A DNA stretch of 49,177 bases from Bacteroidota bacterium (GTDB lineage Bacteria; Bacteroidota; Bacteroidia; Flavobacteriales_D; Crocinitomicaceae), in NCBI GenBank assembly GCA_006226425.1, contig SBGX01000008.1:1-49177 (forward strand). Reading direction: 5' to 3'. A model generated the notes under the pieces. The model saw only the letters and a program-made list of their open reading frames with translations. It was not told the origin of the DNA and did not search any database. This document shows, piece after piece, positions 45,612 to 49,177 of the stretch (positions are counted from its first letter, which is position 1; every line of letters begins with the position of its first letter). Position numbers and translations under genes: made by a program.

Positions 45612-46628
45612 TTAATTTTTCAGGAATTTGTGCTGCACTTGTTTTCCATCTTTTTCAATTAATAGTAGGTACAGGCCTTTTTCGACGTCGGCAACATGTA
45701 TGCTTTCCGAAGCTTCAACTGAACGAATCAGTTGACCTGTCAGGGATCGGATCTCGATGCTTTCGGAGCCATCTAAATCTAATCCGGAGATGTGCAACTC
45801 ATCCTGAACGGGGTTAGGGTAAAGATTAACATTGTTCAATACTTGCTCACTCAAACCAAGGGAAGCAGTAGGCTCCTGAGAATTCAGCACAAAATTGAGG
45901 CTGGACAATTGACCGGCTCCCTGAAGGATGGTGATATTTAAGTAGGTAAACAATGGAAGGTTGTTCGTAACAAAATCATAGTAATCATACTGATCAAAAA
46001 TAACCGTGAATTCCTGGGAAACAGGTCCCAAAGAGATCGTCGTGTTGATGCTGTCGATTGTGTGCAATCTGATCACGTTCGTTTTGGTGACCGTTGGAGT
46101 AAGGATCAAAGTACCAATTCCGTCTGCTGTTGTGTACGAAGTTCCGCTTGCAGGAGACGTTGATAAGTTTGAAGTCATCGTTCCAGAAAATACGTCGCTC
46201 AACTCATCGCCCATATTAAAGTCGTAATTCATTACGTTCAGTTTGTCGTCGTTCAGAACTACTTTAATATTTCCTAAAGTTCCACCAGCGGCATACTCAA
46301 ATCCGATTACATTACGCTCTGATGCGGATGTCTCCAAATAAGTAGTCAAGACGTCTTTAATTTCGAGTACTTTGTTTGAGCTCGGGAAATCAGTGGTATT
46401 GGCATTTGTGTTGATAGAAAAATTGCGTTCAACACTGTCCATCCAGGAAATTTTCGAAAAATCCCAGGTAGCACCGCTTCCCTTGATCTCAGCCAGGTTG
46501 GCAGCTGAAGAGTCACATTGATACATGACTTGTGTTTCGCCAATAGCGTACTCATTGTTGCTTGTAAACGATTGAGCGAAGGCAAGCCCTCCGACCAACA
46601 TAGAAGTTAAGAGTAAAGAATGTTTCAT
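45612..46628 (-). CDS. T9SS-sorted secreted protein
   Basis: The protein has 338 residues and a signal peptide (MKHSLLLTSMLVGGLAFAQ). A beta-rich central domain of about 220 residues follows (YAIGETQVMYQCDSSAANLAEIKGSGATWDFSKISWMDS), of the kind common in Flavobacteriales T9SS proteins. The last 80 residues form a type A sorting domain (VNLYPNPVQDELHISGLDLDGSESIEIRSLTG ... EKGLYLLLIEKDGKQVQHKFLKN). The function is unknown. It has a very good promoter upstream and a terminator behind, so it is probably transcribed alone. Confidence 0.88.
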   Translation of the reverse strand: MKHSLLLTSMLVGGLAFAQSFTSNNEYAIGETQVMYQCDSSAANLAEIKGSGATWDFSKISWMDSVERNFSINTNANTTDFPSSNKVLEIKDVLTTYLETSASERNVIGFEYAAGGTLGNIKVVLNDDKLNVMNYDFNMGDELSDVFSGTMTSNLSTSPASGTSYTTADGIGTLILTPTVTKTNVIRLHTIDSINTTISLGPVSQEFTVIFDQYDYYDFVTNNLPLFTYLNITILQGAGQLSSLNFVLNSQEPTASLGLSEQVLNNVNLYPNPVQDELHISGLDLDGSESIEIRSLTGQLIRSVEASESIHVADVEKGLYLLLIEKDGKQVQHKFLKN

Positions 46629-46642
46629 AAATTTTTTTTGTC

Positions 46643-46672
46643 CAAAATTAATATTCTTTAAATGATCGTCAA
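46643..46672 (-). promoter_or_regulatory. Strong candidate promoter of the T9SS protein gene at 46628
   Basis: On the minus strand TTG (46670-46672) is followed after exactly 19 bases by TAATTTTG (46643-46650). Both elements and the spacing match the Bacteroidota consensus. The box ends 14 bases before the ATG. Confidence 0.7.
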
Positions 46673-46707
46673 CAAATCCGTCAATGCCGTGTTAAGGAAT
46701 CATTAAC

Positions 46708-46715
46708 TATCTTTG
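46708..46715 (+). promoter_or_regulatory. Candidate -7 box of the RND exporter gene
   Basis: TATCTTTG is an exact TAnnTTTG match, 38 bases before the ATG at 46754. No clear -33 TTG. It faces the divergent promoter at 46643-46672. Confidence 0.45.
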
Positions 46716-46753
46716 TGCGCTTCATTTGAAAGACAAGACGAAATAACTTCGAA

Positions 46754-49021
46754 ATGGTTGGAGAAAACTTTTTTAAAAAGTATGCTCGTTTCGCTTTTCT
46801 TGCGATTATAGTGTTCACCACAGCGCTGGCTTTTTTTATAAAAGACCTCCAGTTCGACTATGATTTTGAGAAATTTTTCCCGGCAGATGACGAAGAAACC
46901 ACCTTTTATTTCAAGCATCGGGAGACTTTCCAATCAGACAATGACTTCTTGTTGATCGCCATTGAGAACAAGGAAGGAATCTTTCAAAAGGAATTTCTCG
47001 ATCGGGTGGAGTCACTTCGCAAGAAAATCCTGAAGTTTAAACATGTTCGTTTCGCCCGTGCCATTACCGCAGAGGAAGAGTTTTTTCTGCTCGCTGGGGG
47101 AAATGTTTCCACCAGGCCTTTTTATACGGGTTCAAATGAGCAATTGCGAGAAGATTCATCCCGTGTTTACAGGCATCGGGAGTTGTTAAATTCCCTGGTG
47201 GCAGATGATGCAAAGTCACTATGTATTTACGTGAAGCATGACGATTATTTACCCGGGGCGAAGAGTTCTGTGCTCATTGAAAAGATTCAGCAAGAGGTAG
47301 CGAAGTGTGATTTTGAAAAGGTGCGGATTGCCGGTCGCGTCATCGGACAAAAATTCTATATCGGAAAAATGGGAACTGAAATGGCCTTGTTTGTGGCGAT
47401 CAGTTTCCTGCTGGTGATCCTCTTTTTATGGATTGCATTCAAGAGTATTTGGGGGATTCTTCTTCCTCAATTGGTGATCCTGTTCACAATGATCTGGATT
47501 TTGGGACTGATGGGGCTTTTCGGTATTCCGGTGAATATCATTTTGTCTATTCTTCCCTCGATCATGTTTGTGGTGGGGATGTCTGATGTGATCCATTTGG
47601 TCTCAAGGTATCTCGACGCGCTGAGGAATGGTCGTAAAAAATGGGATGCAATCCGAATTTCAATTAGGGAAGTGGGGATGGCGACCTTGCTAACCTCGAT
47701 CACTACTTGTATTGGTTTTGTGACCTTGATGACCATCTCTGTGCAGCCGATTCGTACCTTTGGTCTGGTTACCGGTATCGGAGTGTTGATCGCTTTCCTG
47801 GTAACTATTCTTGTCCTTCCACTTTCTTTTTACATCTTTCCTTCTCCCAAGAAGATCATCGATCCGAAGAATGCTCCATTTTGGAACAATTTGCTGCAAC
47901 GGAGCTTCCTCTTTGTATTACGTCAGCCGAAACGGATTATGCTGGTATCTGGAGTGATTTTGATCCTCAGTTCGGCATTTATGATGCGGATCGAGACAAA
48001 TAATTATCTGATGGATGATCTGGATGCAGATGAACCGATCAAGATGGATTTTAATTTTCTGGATGACCATTACGGAGGAGTTCGACCGATCGAATTAGCC
48101 GTGACCCTGAAAGATACCAATCGTTCTTTTTGGGATCTGGAAGTATTGCAGCAGGTAGACCGGATTGAATCGTATCTGGAGAAGGATGTGAAAGCCAAAT
48201 TGAATCTTTCGTTGGTACAATACATTCGGGTGATGAATCAGTCTGCGAATCTGGGGAATGAAGAGTTTTTTGCACTTCCGGAGAGCAAAAGGATGCTTAA
48301 AAAACTGCGCAAACCTATTCGCATGGCGAAGGCGGGGGAACTCTATCGTCTGGTAGTGGATTCGACAGGTACGGTGAGTAGGATCAGTGCTTCGATTCCA
48401 GATTGGGGAAACATTCGGGTCAAGGCAATTGCCGATCAATTTCATGAGTTTTTGGACCGGGAAATCGATTCGAATTTGATTGACGTCAAATGGACTGGAA
48501 CGGCGCATTTGTTGGATCGGAACATGAGTTACCTGTCAGGTAGTTTGCTTTGGGGGATTATGCTTTCCATCTTGATTGTAACCCTGATCATGGGAATCGT
48601 CTATCGCTCTTTTAAAATGGTCTTGATCAGTTTGATTCCGAACATTCTACCATTGATCGTTCTAGGCGGTTTGATGGGACTTTTAGGAATTGATCTCAAA
48701 ATTTCGACTGCCATTATTTTTACAATTTCCTTTGGAATTGCCGTGGACGACACCATCCATTTCCTGAGTAAACTACGGCTTGAACTGGCCAAGGGTAGAA
48801 GTATGTTGTACGCGTTGAAGCGAACCTATCTCGTAACGGGAAAGGCGATGATCATCACCTCGTTGATTCTTTGTAGTGGTTTCTTGATGCTCTTGTTTTC
48901 CAGCTTTGTGGGAACCTTTGTCATGGGTATGATGATCAGCATCACGCTTTTCGTGGCCCTCATTGCCGATCTGACCCTGCTTCCGGTGCTCCTGTATTTG
49001 TTTTACAGGCCAAAAAAATAG
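46754..49021 (+). CDS. RND-superfamily (MMPL/HAE-like) exporter
   Basis: This 755-residue inner-membrane transporter of the RND superfamily has two repeated halves. Each half has one helix (near residue 15 and near residue 380), then an extracytoplasmic loop, then five packed helices. The first helix block contains SILPSIMFVVGMSDVIHLVSRYLDA and the second FTISFGIAVDDTIHFLSKLRLELAKG; these GxxxDxxxxxxxR/L phrases are the sterol-sensing/RND proton-relay region. DYDFEKFFPADDEETTFYFKH is typical of the loop after helix 1. No membrane-fusion partner or outer-membrane channel lies nearby, so it may act alone like MMPL-type lipid or hopanoid exporters; the substrate is unknown. Confidence 0.9.
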   Translation: MVGENFFKKYARFAFLAIIVFTTALAFFIKDLQFDYDFEKFFPADDEETTFYFKHRETFQSDNDFLLIAIENKEGIFQKEFLDRVESLRKKILKFKHVRFARAITAEEEFFLLAGGNVSTRPFYTGSNEQLREDSSRVYRHRELLNSLVADDAKSLCIYVKHDDYLPGAKSSVLIEKIQQEVAKCDFEKVRIAGRVIGQKFYIGKMGTEMALFVAISFLLVILFLWIAFKSIWGILLPQLVILFTMIWILGLMGLFGIPVNIILSILPSIMFVVGMSDVIHLVSRYLDALRNGRKKWDAIRISIREVGMATLLTSITTCIGFVTLMTISVQPIRTFGLVTGIGVLIAFLVTILVLPLSFYIFPSPKKIIDPKNAPFWNNLLQRSFLFVLRQPKRIMLVSGVILILSSAFMMRIETNNYLMDDLDADEPIKMDFNFLDDHYGGVRPIELAVTLKDTNRSFWDLEVLQQVDRIESYLEKDVKAKLNLSLVQYIRVMNQSANLGNEEFFALPESKRMLKKLRKPIRMAKAGELYRLVVDSTGTVSRISASIPDWGNIRVKAIADQFHEFLDREIDSNLIDVKWTGTAHLLDRNMSYLSGSLLWGIMLSILIVTLIMGIVYRSFKMVLISLIPNILPLIVLGGLMGLLGIDLKISTAIIFTISFGIAVDDTIHFLSKLRLELAKGRSMLYALKRTYLVTGKAMIITSLILCSGFLMLLFSSFVGTFVMGMMISITLFVALIADLTLLPVLLYLFYRPKK

Positions 49022-49177
49022 TTGCGTTTAGGGGTTTTTTGAAGAAAGCTGGTCTTTATTCAAGAGTGATCTGATTTAAAAAATTCATTCCAAATAAGGC
49101 GTTGGTGAACCTAAAAGGTCCATTGATAAAATTACTTGGGATGATTCCTGATGAATTTGTACTTTGTAATATCTAAT

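Noticed and set aside
49022-49177. Possible 3' end of a minus-strand gene (frame ending NQITLE)
   Set aside because: The frame runs about 38 codons but meets an in-frame TAG on the minus strand within the last few bases of the window, and no start, promoter or motif is visible. I see no gene in this end piece.

Overview
This window reads as chromosomal DNA of a Bacteroidota bacterium, most likely order Flavobacteriales; family Crocinitomicaceae or a neighbour is only a guess. The evidence is: five proteins ending in type IX secretion (T9SS) sorting domains, several OmpA-domain envelope proteins, a TPR/propeller/OmpA protein of the PorE kind, a DUF5723-like protein, the DUF3822-rsmD-coaD cluster, and at least fifteen promoter-like TAnnTTTG boxes, the -7 element of Bacteroidota, a short way upstream of genes. 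I see no rRNA, tRNA, CRISPR array, insertion sequence or prophage. No gene-free stretch exceeds about 240 bases.

Layout. 1-3600: tail of a repetitive T9SS-secreted protein, then a CDF metal exporter and dnaK on the minus strand. 3835-9789: a plus-strand run with an ABC transporter (ATPase and two membrane proteins), a Ppx/GppA phosphatase and an alpha/beta hydrolase. 9832-13955: an orphan CrtI-type desaturase, an OmpA lipoprotein and an ABC-F ATPase. 13965-19059: a secreted hydrolase (minus), then a secreted three-gene unit with a T9SS protein and two cupredoxin/multicopper-oxidase-like proteins, then a bestrophin channel. 19073-23789: a MarR-GNAT pair with clear operator-like repeats, a membrane-bound winged-helix regulator, a seven-blade propeller lipoprotein, an RGG-tailed protein of unknown role and a beta-helix protein. 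24169-28541: gyrB, an OmpA protein and tyrS. 28616-31785: PorE-like protein and a nine-TPR protein. 31995-37485: thiolase, then a lipoprotein / DUF5723-like / T9SS-protein trio. 37494-41591: a five-gene minus-strand operon with coaD, rsmD and DUF3822. 41748-49021: RecD-like helicase, a large secreted basic-linker protein, a T9SS protein and an RND-superfamily exporter.

The most interesting observations are these. (a) 15831-17952 encodes two adjacent copper-oxidase-like proteins whose domains have decayed in a complementary way: one keeps only its C-terminal His-rich copper half, the other only its N-terminal half with the type 1 Cys. This suggests an obligate split (hetero-oligomeric) multicopper oxidase. 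(b) The ABC-F protein at 12333 has one intact composite ATP site and one degenerate at both of its halves. (c) 20209 encodes a one-component regulator with a periplasmic N-terminus and a cytoplasmic winged helix, the reverse of ToxR, with a perfect inverted repeat beside its promoter. (d) 22320-23042 encodes a compact protein with an ADP-ribosyltransferase-like middle and an arginine-glycine tail. (e) Two genes appear to be transcribed as leaderless mRNAs. (f) Most convergent gene pairs here abut or overlap without a terminator.

All functional calls come from reading motifs and architecture by eye; no database search was run. Start sites were moved from the longest reading frame where a signal peptide or a promoter box made a downstream ATG more likely.
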